Below are positions 17,671 through 25,885 of a DNA stretch of 64,000 nt, piece by piece. The notes below the pieces were generated by a model, which saw only the letters and a list, made by a program, of their open reading frames with translations, was not told the DNA's origin and did no database searches. Position numbers and translations under genes: made by a program. Source of the stretch: Prevotellamassilia timonensis (GTDB lineage: Bacteria; Bacteroidota; Bacteroidia; Bacteroidales; Bacteroidaceae); the NCBI RefSeq assembly GCF_900106785.1, contig NZ_LT629843.1, positions 285,036 through 349,035 of the forward strand, in the 5' to 3' direction. Every line of letters begins with the position of its first letter. Position 1 is the first letter of the stretch.

Positions 17671-17783
17671 AGAAAATAGGCTGCACCTCGGCATAACACC
17701 CAAACAATAGCTGAGGTTCTGCTCTCAGTTTGCACAACAGCAGCCACACAACACACGTAACATTCACAACAAACACTGACAAT

Positions 17784-18344
17784 ATGCTCGACGTAAAGAA
17801 ATGCCTCAGCGACAGCGAGGAGAAAATGGACATGAGCGTGATGCACCTCGAAGACACGCTCGCCCAAATCCGTGCCGGCAAGGCCAACGTACATATCCTT
17901 GACGACCTGCGCGTCAACTCATACGGCTCTATGGTGCCCATCAACAATGTGGCAGCCATCACTACCCCCGACTCACGCACCATCGCCATCAAGCCTTGGG
18001 AGAAGAATATGTTCCCCGTTATTGAAAAGGCTATCATCGACTCTACCATCGGCATCATGCCCGAAAACAACGGCGAGGTTATCCGTCTGGGCATCCCTCC
18101 CCTCACCGAGGACCGACGCAAGCAGCTCACCAAGCAGTGTGCCAAGGAGGCCGAGGAGGCTAAAGTGGCCATTCGCAACGCACGCCGCGAAGGCATCGAC
18201 AAACTGAAGAAAGCCTTGAAGGACGGTCTGCCCGAAGACGTGGAGAAGGACGCCGAGGCTAATCTGCAAAAGATACACGACAAGAAGGTGAAGAGCATCG
18301 AGGAAATTCTTGCCACCAAGAACAAGGAAATCATGACGGTGTAA
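17784..18344 (+). CDS. frr: Ribosome recycling factor
   Basis: 186 residues, the usual length of RRF, which with EF-G splits the post-termination ribosome. The family patterns are clear: LAQIRAGKANVHILDDLRVNSYGSM-type segment near 30-48, GIPPLTEDRRKQL near 107-119, and the helical KKLKKALKDGLPEDVEKDAE stretch near 150. I chose the ATG at 17784; a TTG at 17730 would add 18 polar residues not seen in the family. Confidence 0.97.
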   Translation: MLDVKKCLSDSEEKMDMSVMHLEDTLAQIRAGKANVHILDDLRVNSYGSMVPINNVAAITTPDSRTIAIKPWEKNMFPVIEKAIIDSTIGIMPENNGEVIRLGIPPLTEDRRKQLTKQCAKEAEEAKVAIRNARREGIDKLKKALKDGLPEDVEKDAEANLQKIHDKKVKSIEEILATKNKEIMTV

Positions 18345-18381
18345 CTACAAACACACCGCGATGTGACTAACAAATAAATTG

Positions 18382-18445
18382 AGAGTTTAAGAGTTCAGCA
18401 CAGAGGCACTGCCAGCCAGGCCCGTGTTCTTGACTCTTAAACTCT
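18382..18445. terminator. Inverted repeat between frr and rsgA
   Basis: A 13-bp perfect stem, AGAGTTTAAGAGT (18382-18394) with ACTCTTAAACTCT (18433-18445), and a 38-nt loop that holds a smaller GC-rich hairpin. Probably limits read-through from frr into rsgA. It lacks a T-run. Confidence 0.5.
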
Positions 18446-18469
18446 TAACTGTTTATTCCCCCACACTTC

Positions 18470-19417
18470 ATGCACGGAAAAGTAATCAAAAGCACAGGCA
18501 GCTGGTACCTGGTGCGCACCGACGACGGGCGTGCCGTTGAGTGTAAGGTGAAAGGCAACTTCCGCCTGCGCGGCATACGCTCTACCAACCCCGTAGCCGT
18601 GGGCGATGGGGTGACCATCAAGGAGCAACCCGCCAAGGGCAGCGAGGAGGCGGCAGCCTTTATCACCGAAATTGACGAGCGACGCAACTACATCATTCGC
18701 AAGGCTTCGAACCTGTCGAAACAGAGCCACATTCTGGCCGCCAACGTGGACATGGCTCTGCTCGTGGTGACCATTGCACGCCCCGAAACGAGCACTACCT
18801 TTATCGACCGCTTTCTGGCCTCGGCCGAGGCTTACCGCGTGCCGGTGTGCATTGCCTTTAACAAGGAGGACGACCTCAGCCCTGCCGAGCGCGAGGTGAT
18901 GGACTACTGGCAGGCGCTGTACACCAACATTGGCTACGAGTGCTACCGCATGTCGGCCCTCAACGCCCAAGGCATTGAACCGCTGCGCCAGGCGCTGCAA
19001 GGGCGCACCACGCTGCTGGCCGGCCACTCGGGGGTGGGCAAATCGACACTGCTCAACCTGCTTATTCCCGACGCCCATGTGCGCACGGCACAAATATCTG
19101 ACGCCCACGGCACGGGCATGCACACCACCACTTACAGCGAGTTGTTTGAACTGCCCGACGGGGGTGCGCTCATCGACATTCCGGGGGTAAAGGGCTTTGG
19201 CACTTTCAACATCGAACGCGACGAGGTGGCGCACTACTTTCGCGACATATTTGCCATATCGGCCGACTGCCGCTTCAACAACTGCACCCACACCCACGAG
19301 CCGGGCTGCGCTGTGCTGCAGGCGCTCGAGGAACACCGTCTGGCCCCATCGCGCTATGCGTCGTATCTGTCGATGATGGACGACCAGGACGAGGGTAAGT
19401 ACCGGGCGGCTTATTGA
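18470..19417 (+). CDS. rsgA: Ribosome small subunit-dependent GTPase
   Basis: 315 residues: an N-terminal OB-fold (about 1-70), a circularly permuted GTPase and a C-terminal zinc site. In the permuted order the G4 motif (FNKEDD, near 130) comes before G1 (GHSGVGKST, near 185) and G3 (DIPGVKGFG, near 237). The zinc-binding set is CRFNNCTHTHEPGC near 267-281. RsgA checks late 30S assembly at the decoding site. Normal length. Its stop is followed by a family C arm and a family B element, so it is probably the last gene of its transcript. Confidence 0.96.
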   Translation: MHGKVIKSTGSWYLVRTDDGRAVECKVKGNFRLRGIRSTNPVAVGDGVTIKEQPAKGSEEAAAFITEIDERRNYIIRKASNLSKQSHILAANVDMALLVVTIARPETSTTFIDRFLASAEAYRVPVCIAFNKEDDLSPAEREVMDYWQALYTNIGYECYRMSALNAQGIEPLRQALQGRTTLLAGHSGVGKSTLLNLLIPDAHVRTAQISDAHGTGMHTTTYSELFELPDGGALIDIPGVKGFGTFNIERDEVAHYFRDIFAISADCRFNNCTHTHEPGCAVLQALEEHRLAPSRYASYLSMMDDQDEGKYRAAY

Positions 19418-19422
19418 TTGCT

Positions 19423-19473
19423 GAATTGACGGGGTGATAAGTTAACGGGTTGACAGGTTAACGGGTAAGTTTG
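19423..19473. repeat. Family C left arm (8-bp iterons)
   Basis: Read on the minus strand it gives ACTTACCC, GTTAACCT, GTCAACCC, GTTAACTT, ATCACCCC, GTCAATTC in unbroken 8-bp register. The outward-facing partner is probably the 8-bp array at 19922-20072, with the family B element between the two. Confidence 0.75.
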
Positions 19474-19499
19474 CTCTGCATTATTGACAGATATATATG

Positions 19500-19847
19500 A
19501 CTCAACTTTCGGATTTAGCAAGTGCGGGCTGAAAGCCCAATGGAGCCCATAGCCCAGGGCAAGCGAAGCGGCACCCTGGGTATCGCGTGTTGGAGCAGTC
19601 GCGCCCTGTAAGGGCAAAAGCTTTAAGACATGGCGCAGATGTTGGACAAGACATACATACGATGTTCCACTTAAAGACCGCTAAATCAGCTATCAAGTAA
19701 GAATAACAACATAAAGGGTTAAAGCTTTTGCCCTTACAGGGCGCGGAGACTCTACTATGCGGAAGCCCCAGGGTGTCGCTTCGCTTGCCCTGGGCTATGC
19801 GCTCCATTGGGCTTTCAGCCCGCCCTTGTTAAATCCGAAACTTGAGT
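19500..19847. repeat. Family B palindromic element
   Basis: Ends ACTCAACTTTCGGATTTAG (left) and TAAATCCGAAACTTGAGT (right) form inverted repeats. Inside, GGGCTGAAAGCCCAATGG, then a copy of the AGCCCAGGGCAAGCGAAGC word, and GCGCCCTGTAAGGGC are all repeated in inverse order on the other side, giving a mostly paired 348-bp structure. It contains no gene; open frames in it are by-products of the palindrome. It looks like a miniature, non-autonomous element. Confidence 0.8.
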
Positions 19848-19921
19848 ATATGAGTAAATATATGACAGACTTGCCAATTGCCTCTAACCCCATAGTCCTT
19901 AACACAAGCAGAGGTAACTTT

Positions 19922-20072
19922 ATAACCCCATAACCTTATAACCCCATAACCTCCAACCTCATAACCTCCTTAGCCCCCTAACACAAGCAAAGGTAACTTT
20001 ATAACCCCATAACCTTATAACCTCATAACCCCTCCCCTCATAACCTCATAACCTTATAACCCCTTAACCTCC
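19922..20072. repeat. 8-bp tandem array upstream of nfeD
   Basis: Units of the ATAACCCC / ATAACCTT / ATAACCTC type run in 8-bp register from 19922 to about 19977 and again from 20001 to 20072, where nine units are consecutive. The two blocks share a lead-in (ACACAAGCA-AGGTAACTTT), so there is also a 71-72-bp duplication. The array stops 7 bp before the nfeD ATG, leaving the leader rich in A and C. Confidence 0.85.
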
Positions 20073-20079
20073 CCCCACC

Positions 20080-20544
20080 ATGACTGTTATCATCATACTC
20101 GCAGCCTTTACGCTCATACTCGGGTTGATAGAGATATTCATCACCCCGGGGTTCGGCCTGGCAGGCATCGGTTCGATAATCTGTGCCCTGGCCGACGTTG
20201 TGCTCATCTACACCGACTACGGCTTTGGTTGGGCCTGCGGTGCCGTAGTCATCGGTTTGGCCGTGTTGGGCATCATGCTCTACATTGTGGCCCACTCGCG
20301 CACCTTCGACCGCATGAGCCTCCACACCGCCATCACATCAACCAACGCCACCACCGACCAGCTGTCGGTTAAGCCCGGCGACACCGGCAAAGCCCTCACG
20401 CGACTGGCCCTTGTGGGCAACGCCACCATAGGCGGCAAACAGGTCGAGGTGAAGTCATCGGGCGAATTTATAAATCCTGGCACACCCGTGCGCGTGGTAA
20501 GTGTCAGCGAAGCAACTATCATTGTTGAAAAAACTAACGAATAA
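20080..20544 (+). CDS. NfeD-like membrane protein
   Basis: 154 residues. Two hydrophobic segments (about 3-20 and 25-70, the second probably two helices) are followed by an OB-fold-like C-terminal domain (about 90-150, GDTGKALTRL ... GTPVRVVSVSEATIIVE), the standard layout of short NfeD proteins. These usually partner with flotillin- or stomatin-like proteins in membrane microdomains; no such partner gene is next to it here. The start codon directly follows the 8-bp array. Confidence 0.85.
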   Translation: MTVIIILAAFTLILGLIEIFITPGFGLAGIGSIICALADVVLIYTDYGFGWACGAVVIGLAVLGIMLYIVAHSRTFDRMSLHTAITSTNATTDQLSVKPGDTGKALTRLALVGNATIGGKQVEVKSSGEFINPGTPVRVVSVSEATIIVEKTNE

Positions 20545-20561
20545 CACGTTGGCAACATTCT

Positions 20562-20694
20562 TGGTTAACGTGGTAACAAGTTGACAGATTTACAGGTAAG
20601 TATGTCATACATTACTTATTATGCTAAAGTAAGACTGGCAAGAAGCTCAGAAAACTGGACCAACTTACCCGTTAACTTGTCAACCTGTTTGCTA
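20562..20694. repeat. Family C element upstream of the M6 protease gene
   Basis: Left arm units TGGTTAAC, GTGGTAAC, AAGTTGAC, AGATTTAC, AGGTAAGT (20562-20601) and right arm units ACTTACCC, GTTAACTT, GTCAACCT, GTTTGCTA (20663-20694) are in strict 8-bp register and reverse orientation. The interior, with TACTTATTATG and AAGAAGC, resembles that of the element at 46465. Confidence 0.8.
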
Positions 20695-20756
20695 ATTACG
20701 CCAAAGCGTAACGAACAAGCAGGTGTTATACGCCTATATAATATATAATACTACAA

Positions 20757-22595
20757 ATGAAACTCCGACACACCATACTGTCACTTGCGCTTGCCACTTG
20801 TGCCACAGCTGCCATGCAAGCCACCACTCCCGTACGTCGCACCATCAGCCACCAACAGCCCAACGGACAGGTGGTCACCATCAATGCCGTGGGCAACGGG
20901 CGCTACACGCTTTACAGCCTCGATGGCACCGCCGTGCTGCCCGGCACCGACGGACACTACTACTATGCCACGCTGAACGCTGACGGACAGCTCGCCATTG
21001 GCACCACCCTTGCCGGCTACGCGGCCCGCAGCACGGCACAACCACGCTTGAGCACGGCACAGACCGAGGCACTGCTCAACGCCGCACTGCCCGTGGCCCC
21101 CGTGGTGCGTCAGGGGGGCATGAGTGCCAAGAGCCTGACCACCAGCACGCCCGACGGGTTGGGCGAATATGGCAAGAGTGCACTGGGCGCCGTGCAGAGC
21201 ATTGGCAGCCCCACACTGCCCGTGGTGATGGTTGACTTTGCCGACCGCGCATTTCAGGACACCATTACCACTGCCAAGGTGACACGCTTCTTTAACGAAA
21301 CGGGCTACCGCGACGAACCCGCTGCACGCGGCTCGGTGCGCGACTACTTTGTGGCACAGAGCGACAGCTTGTTTACCCCTACTTTTGAGGTAGTGGCCCA
21401 CGTCAAACTGCCCAGCGGCTATGTCTACTACGGCAAGGACGGCAACGGCGGCAGCACCGACCCCAATGCCCGGCAATTTGTGATTGACGCGCTGGCCGAG
21501 GCTTCGAAAGTGGTGGACTTTGGCTCTTACTGCACCCCAGGCAGCACCGATGTGCCAATGGTTGTGCTCATGTTTGCGGGGCCGGGGCAGCAATCGTCGT
21601 TTGAGGACGGCAACAGCAACTACCTGTGGGCCAAGTTTCAGCAGAGCAGTTTCAGTGTGAACGACAACAAATACCAAGTGCGCTCCTACTTTATGGGCAA
21701 CGAATTGCTGCAAACTTATGGCAAGGACGAGAACGATGTGACGGGAGCCGCCATAGATGGTGTGGGTCTTTTTGCTCATGAGTTTGGTCACGCTCTGGGT
21801 TTGCCCGACTATTATAACACGCAGAACAGTTCGGCTTTCAACACCATGGGCTATTGGGACATCATGGACTACGGCCAATATTACCAGAACGGCTACCGCC
21901 CCATAGGCTACACTGCCCACGAGCGCAGCTATCTGGGCTGGCTGCATGTGACGGAACTCACCGACAGCGCACAGGCCTGCCGCCTGCTGGCTCTCGACGG
22001 CTCGCAAGGCAACGAGGGCGGTGCCCGCGCCTACGTGGTGCGCAACCCCGAGTATGCTAACGAGTACTATATGTTTGAAAACCGCACCACAAACACCTGG
22101 CACACCAAGACCATGGGCACTGGCATGCTCATCACGCACATTGACTACGACCGCCAGGCATGGAACGGAAACCGCGTCAACACCCAGAAGAACCACCAGC
22201 GCATGCAGTTTGTGCCGGCCGACGGCATAAAGGAGGGCAACACCACGAGCGAGAGCATGAACATGAATGCTTTGTTTGCCGGCTACCGCGCCGACCTCTT
22301 TCCCGGCACCAAGGGGGTGACACAGTTCCCCAGCGCTGACACACCTGCCGCCACGCTGTACAACGGCAGCAGCAAGTTGCTTGAACGACCCATTTACAAC
22401 ATTGCGGTACAACCCGACGGCAGCATCACTTTCGGCTATCTTGACGCCTCAATAACTGGCATCGGGCAGACTGCTACCGTGGTACGCCAACCGGCCAAAG
22501 CCATCTACGACATGAGCGGACGCCGCATAGCCTCGTGGGAGACTGCCGCACCGGGCCTTTACATTGTAAACGGGGTGAAGGTGGCCAAACGCTGA
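20757..22595 (+). CDS. Secreted M6-family zinc metalloprotease with T9SS-type tail
   Basis: 612 residues. A signal peptide (about 1-22) precedes a propeptide-like N-region. The peptidase domain has the extended zinc motif HEFGHALGLPD (His341, Glu342, His345, Asp351) and a following MGYWDIMDYG met-turn, as in the immune inhibitor A (M6) family. Substrate is unknown; relatives degrade host or matrix proteins. The end (YDMSGRRIASWETAAPGLYI, then KVAKR) is the tag seen on the GH20 and the three giant proteins, which points to T9SS export and cell surface or extracellular location. A family C element lies upstream. Confidence 0.9.
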   Translation: MKLRHTILSLALATCATAAMQATTPVRRTISHQQPNGQVVTINAVGNGRYTLYSLDGTAVLPGTDGHYYYATLNADGQLAIGTTLAGYAARSTAQPRLSTAQTEALLNAALPVAPVVRQGGMSAKSLTTSTPDGLGEYGKSALGAVQSIGSPTLPVVMVDFADRAFQDTITTAKVTRFFNETGYRDEPAARGSVRDYFVAQSDSLFTPTFEVVAHVKLPSGYVYYGKDGNGGSTDPNARQFVIDALAEASKVVDFGSYCTPGSTDVPMVVLMFAGPGQQSSFEDGNSNYLWAKFQQSSFSVNDNKYQVRSYFMGNELLQTYGKDENDVTGAAIDGVGLFAHEFGHALGLPDYYNTQNSSAFNTMGYWDIMDYGQYYQNGYRPIGYTAHERSYLGWLHVTELTDSAQACRLLALDGSQGNEGGARAYVVRNPEYANEYYMFENRTTNTWHTKTMGTGMLITHIDYDRQAWNGNRVNTQKNHQRMQFVPADGIKEGNTTSESMNMNALFAGYRADLFPGTKGVTQFPSADTPAATLYNGSSKLLERPIYNIAVQPDGSITFGYLDASITGIGQTATVVRQPAKAIYDMSGRRIASWETAAPGLYIVNGVKVAKR

Positions 22596-22732
22596 CACCA
22601 ACGGCTGCCGCCTCTGACTTGCCGCAGGCCCGTTATTTACAAGAGTTGTTCAACAGTGCGTCACACACGTTTGTCCTCGCGTTAAAACAAGATAAATATA
22701 ACCGAAAGGACGGATAAGTAAGATTTTGTACG

Positions 22733-22741
22733 TATTTTTGC
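22733..22741 (+). promoter_or_regulatory. -7 element for the DUF6242 lipoprotein gene
   Basis: TATTTTTGC matches TAnnTTTGC, 80 bp before the start codon. No clear -33 box. Confidence 0.45.
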
Positions 22742-22820
22742 AACTTGATAAAGTAGGCACTACGCTGCAAGTATACATTATTGTATTGGCAAGCAGCCGC
22801 CTTACCCCACATTATAATAT

Positions 22821-24194
22821 ATGAAGAAGAACAGCATATTCAGCCTCATACTCGCCCTGGCAGCCGGACTCACACTGGCCACGGCTTGCGACACGTCGAG
22901 CGAAGTGACCGAGAGCGACTCGGCACGCGACTGCCTCATAACCTCGGCCACAATGGGTACTCTCAAACGCCAGGTGCATATGATCAATGCAGCCGGCCGC
23001 GACACTACCTACACCTACACGGTGACGGGGGCTGCCTACAACCTGACCATCGACCAGGTGAACAACCGCATATTCAACGAGGATTCTCTGCCTACCGGCA
23101 CACGCACCGACAAACTGGTGTTTGCCAGCTCAAGCGGCATTAGCAGCACGGGCACACTGGCCATCAAGAGCCTCTACTCGGGCAAGGATACGCTCTACAC
23201 CTATACCGACAGCACCGACTTCAGCGTAAAACGCGAGGTTTCGGTGTACGACACTTATGGTGAGCGCAAGCGCACCTACACCTTCGACATTCGCGTGCAC
23301 CGCCAGGAGGCCGACTCTACGGCATGGCAGCAGGTGGCAGCTAATCCGCTGAGCGATGTGGCCTCGTTTGTCAAGAGCCGCGCGCTCACTGCGGGCAACA
23401 CGCTCTATGTGTTTGGCCAGCGCGCCGACGGCAAGGTGCAGGTGGTGCAGACGTCTGTCATGGCCCCCGACTTTGACGGCAGCGCGGCCAACATCAGCAC
23501 CACGGGCTTTGATGTGCGCAGCGTGACACACTTCGACGGCCACTTCTATGCGCTGGCCAACGGCACACTCATGCACTCGGCCAACGCTGCCGAGGGTTGG
23601 CAAACGGCCACCACACACCACACTTTCAGCGCCATAGCGGGCTGCACGGCCGACAGCATTTATGCCATTTCTAACGCACAGATGTGGGCCTCGGCCAATG
23701 GCACGGACTGGGCGCCGTCTGCCATCGACACCGACGCACAGCTACCTGCGGGCAACAATGTGGCTTCGGCCACGGTGGCCTCACGCATTAACAAACCGGC
23801 CCAGATGCTCGTCATGGTGGGCATTGAAGGTGGCAAGGCCAATGTGTGGAAACACGACATCGACTCGGTGGGCGGTTTCTTCACGCCGTGGTACAACTTG
23901 CCCCAAACCAGCGAGTTGGGCGCTTATGCCTGTCCCGTTGTGCAGCAGCACACACTCTTTGGCTACGACACCAACACGGTGCTCGCCGGCCTCAGCGCCG
24001 AAGGGGTAGTTGCCCCGTTCTATGTGAGCCGCGACAACGGCCGCACATGGCGCACCGATGTGCTGACACACCCCACGCTGACGGGGGCCACCTCGCTGGC
24101 CGTTACCACCGATGCCAACAATTACATCTGGCTCATCTGCGGTGGCACCGGTGTGGTGTATAAAGGACGCATCAACCGCCTCGGGTGGGAATAA
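22821..24194 (+). CDS. DUF6242-type lipoprotein
   Basis: 457 residues with a lipobox at LATAC (Cys23). The N-terminal half (about 35-160: a TMGTLKRQVH start, YNLTIDQVNNRIFNEDSLPTGT, then FDIRVHRQEADSTAW) matches what I recall of the DUF6242 N-domain of Bacteroidales. The C-terminal half (about 165-457) has repeated short blades with VSRDNGRTWRTD and HSANAAEGW, typical of a beta-propeller of the BNR/sialidase-like or photosynthesis-factor type. It is likely an outer membrane surface or periplasmic lipoprotein; role unknown. The frame is the only long one on this strand. Confidence 0.78.
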   Translation: MKKNSIFSLILALAAGLTLATACDTSSEVTESDSARDCLITSATMGTLKRQVHMINAAGRDTTYTYTVTGAAYNLTIDQVNNRIFNEDSLPTGTRTDKLVFASSSGISSTGTLAIKSLYSGKDTLYTYTDSTDFSVKREVSVYDTYGERKRTYTFDIRVHRQEADSTAWQQVAANPLSDVASFVKSRALTAGNTLYVFGQRADGKVQVVQTSVMAPDFDGSAANISTTGFDVRSVTHFDGHFYALANGTLMHSANAAEGWQTATTHHTFSAIAGCTADSIYAISNAQMWASANGTDWAPSAIDTDAQLPAGNNVASATVASRINKPAQMLVMVGIEGGKANVWKHDIDSVGGFFTPWYNLPQTSELGAYACPVVQQHTLFGYDTNTVLAGLSAEGVVAPFYVSRDNGRTWRTDVLTHPTLTGATSLAVTTDANNYIWLICGGTGVVYKGRINRLGWE

Positions 24195-24264
24195 CAAGCG
24201 CAACGGCTGCACATTTGCACATCTGCGAGCATAGCGAGCGCATCACCTGCACATCTGCATCATC

Positions 24265-24272
24265 TATATTTG
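24265..24272 (+). promoter_or_regulatory. -7 element for the DUF6089-uppS-bamA-ompH cluster
   Basis: TATATTTG, 33 bp before the ATG at 24305. The -33 region is not convincing. Its position supports the start chosen for the next gene. Confidence 0.4.
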
Positions 24273-24304
24273 TTTTGGCCACAACTAATCACATATTCAT
24301 CGTC

Positions 24305-25012
24305 ATGCGGCAGCACCTTGCGGTGTTGGCCGCATTGGTGTGTTTGTGTGTGGCAGCACTCGCATCCCCCACCCAAGCCCGCGCACAAGTGCAGGCCGAC
24401 GAGAGCGTGTACCGTCTGGAACTGGGAGCCGGCATTGGCGGCGCTTTCAACTTTACCGATGTCAAGGACAACATAGGCATGGCTGCCGCCGCGGTGGCAC
24501 GCTTCCCCTTCAATCCGCGCATGGCACTCAAAACGCAGTTCAGCTTTGCACAAGCAAAGGGCAGCACCGCCGGGCTCAAAGCCTTTTATCCAGCCAACAC
24601 CGGGGCTGCAGGGGCCGAACGGCTCAACTACCAGGTGAGCAGTGCCATATACGACCTGTCGGCACTCTACGAACTGCACTTCCTGCCCTACGGCTATGAG
24701 CGCGACTACCGCCACTACTCACGCATCGTGCCCTATGTGCAAATGGGCTTCGGACTGACTTACGGCGCCGCAGGAAAGGCTTTTACAGCCAACATTCCAC
24801 TCGGCGCAGGACTTAAATACAAACTGGGGCCACGCCTCAACCTGGGGCTCGACTGGCTGGTGCACTTCAGCCTGAGCGACAAACTCGACGGACTCGAAGC
24901 GCCTCTGGGCATCAAGAGCGAAATGTTCCGCAACAAAGACATTTACTCAACCCTCTCCCTCACCCTCACCTACGACCTCAACCCAAAGTGCCCCACGTGC
25001 AACAGGGACTGA
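24305..25012 (+). CDS. DUF6089-family outer membrane beta-barrel protein
   Basis: 235 residues: a signal peptide (about 1-28, ends ARAQ) and about 200 residues of alternating strands ([47 protein letters not shown]), consistent with an eight-stranded barrel. Function unknown. The frame could start at 24185, but that would overlap the upstream gene and precede the predicted promoter. It heads the envelope cluster before uppS and bamA, the usual Bacteroidales arrangement, which suggests a role in outer membrane building. Confidence 0.8.
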   Translation: MRQHLAVLAALVCLCVAALASPTQARAQVQADESVYRLELGAGIGGAFNFTDVKDNIGMAAAAVARFPFNPRMALKTQFSFAQAKGSTAGLKAFYPANTGAAGAERLNYQVSSAIYDLSALYELHFLPYGYERDYRHYSRIVPYVQMGFGLTYGAAGKAFTANIPLGAGLKYKLGPRLNLGLDWLVHFSLSDKLDGLEAPLGIKSEMFRNKDIYSTLSLTLTYDLNPKCPTCNRD

Positions 25013-25049
25013 GGCACTCACACCCCCTAACCTATACAAAGAGAAACTT

Positions 25050-25766
25050 ATGCAAAAGATACCTGCCCACATAGCCATCATCATGGACGGCAACGGACGT
25101 TGGGCCAAAGCACGCGGTCTCGACCGCAGCATGGGACACCAACAAGGCGTTGTGGCCGTGCGCGAAATTACCACGGCCTGCTCCAATCTGGGCGTAAAGT
25201 TCTTGACGCTCTACACCTTCTCTACCGAAAACTGGAACCGCCCGGCCAACGAGGTGGCTGCACTGATGTCGCTCATTCTGACATCGCTCGAGGAGGAACT
25301 CTTTATGAACAACAACGTGCGCCTGCGCATCATTGGCGACCTCAGCCGCGTGCCCGAGGTGGTGCGCGAGTCGATACTCGGTCTGCAACAGCGCACATCT
25401 GTCAATACGGGCATGACCATGGTTATTGCCCTGAGCTACAGCTCGCGATGGGAAATGACCAATGCCGTGCAGCGCATTGCTACAGAAGTGGCCGAGGGCA
25501 AACTCACACCGGCCGACATCAACGAGCAAACCATAACAGACCACCTCAGCACCAACTTCATGCCCGACCCCGACCTGCTCATACGCACAGGCGGCGAGGT
25601 GCGGCTGAGCAACTACCTGCTGTGGCAGTGTGCCTACACCGAACTCTACTTCTGCCAAACCTTCTGGCCCGACTTTCACAAGGCCGACCTCGTAAAGGCC
25701 ATCGAATGGTTTAACCACCGCGAACGGCGCTACGGAAAAACAAGCGAACAAGTGACCAAGGCTTGA
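25050..25766 (+). CDS. uppS: Isoprenyl transferase (undecaprenyl diphosphate synthase)
   Basis: 238 residues, normal for the cis-prenyltransferase family that elongates farnesyl diphosphate with isopentenyl diphosphate to the C55 lipid carrier for peptidoglycan and glycan export. Motifs: [14 protein letters not shown] with the catalytic Asp near 13, [13 protein letters not shown] near 55-67, and [15 protein letters not shown] near 180. The last usually reads RTSGE; here the serine is glycine, a mild variation. It lies between DUF6089 and bamA. Confidence 0.96.
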   Translation: MQKIPAHIAIIMDGNGRWAKARGLDRSMGHQQGVVAVREITTACSNLGVKFLTLYTFSTENWNRPANEVAALMSLILTSLEEELFMNNNVRLRIIGDLSRVPEVVRESILGLQQRTSVNTGMTMVIALSYSSRWEMTNAVQRIATEVAEGKLTPADINEQTITDHLSTNFMPDPDLLIRTGGEVRLSNYLLWQCAYTELYFCQTFWPDFHKADLVKAIEWFNHRERRYGKTSEQVTKA

Positions 25767-25885
25767 TGTGTCACAACCCGGCGTGATACCATGCCCTGCT
25801 CTGCCCGCCGCCACCGCAACATACAGCGCTTACAGCTCCCAACGAGCCACACACGCGCTCACCTTACGCAACAACACAACGATAA

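Noticed and set aside
19502..19807. Short frames within family B
   Set aside because: They arise on both strands from the inverted repeat and have no start context or motif.
20781..22412. 543-residue open frame on the minus strand
   Set aside because: Antisense shadow of the M6 protease gene, which has a clear zinc motif, signal peptide and tag.
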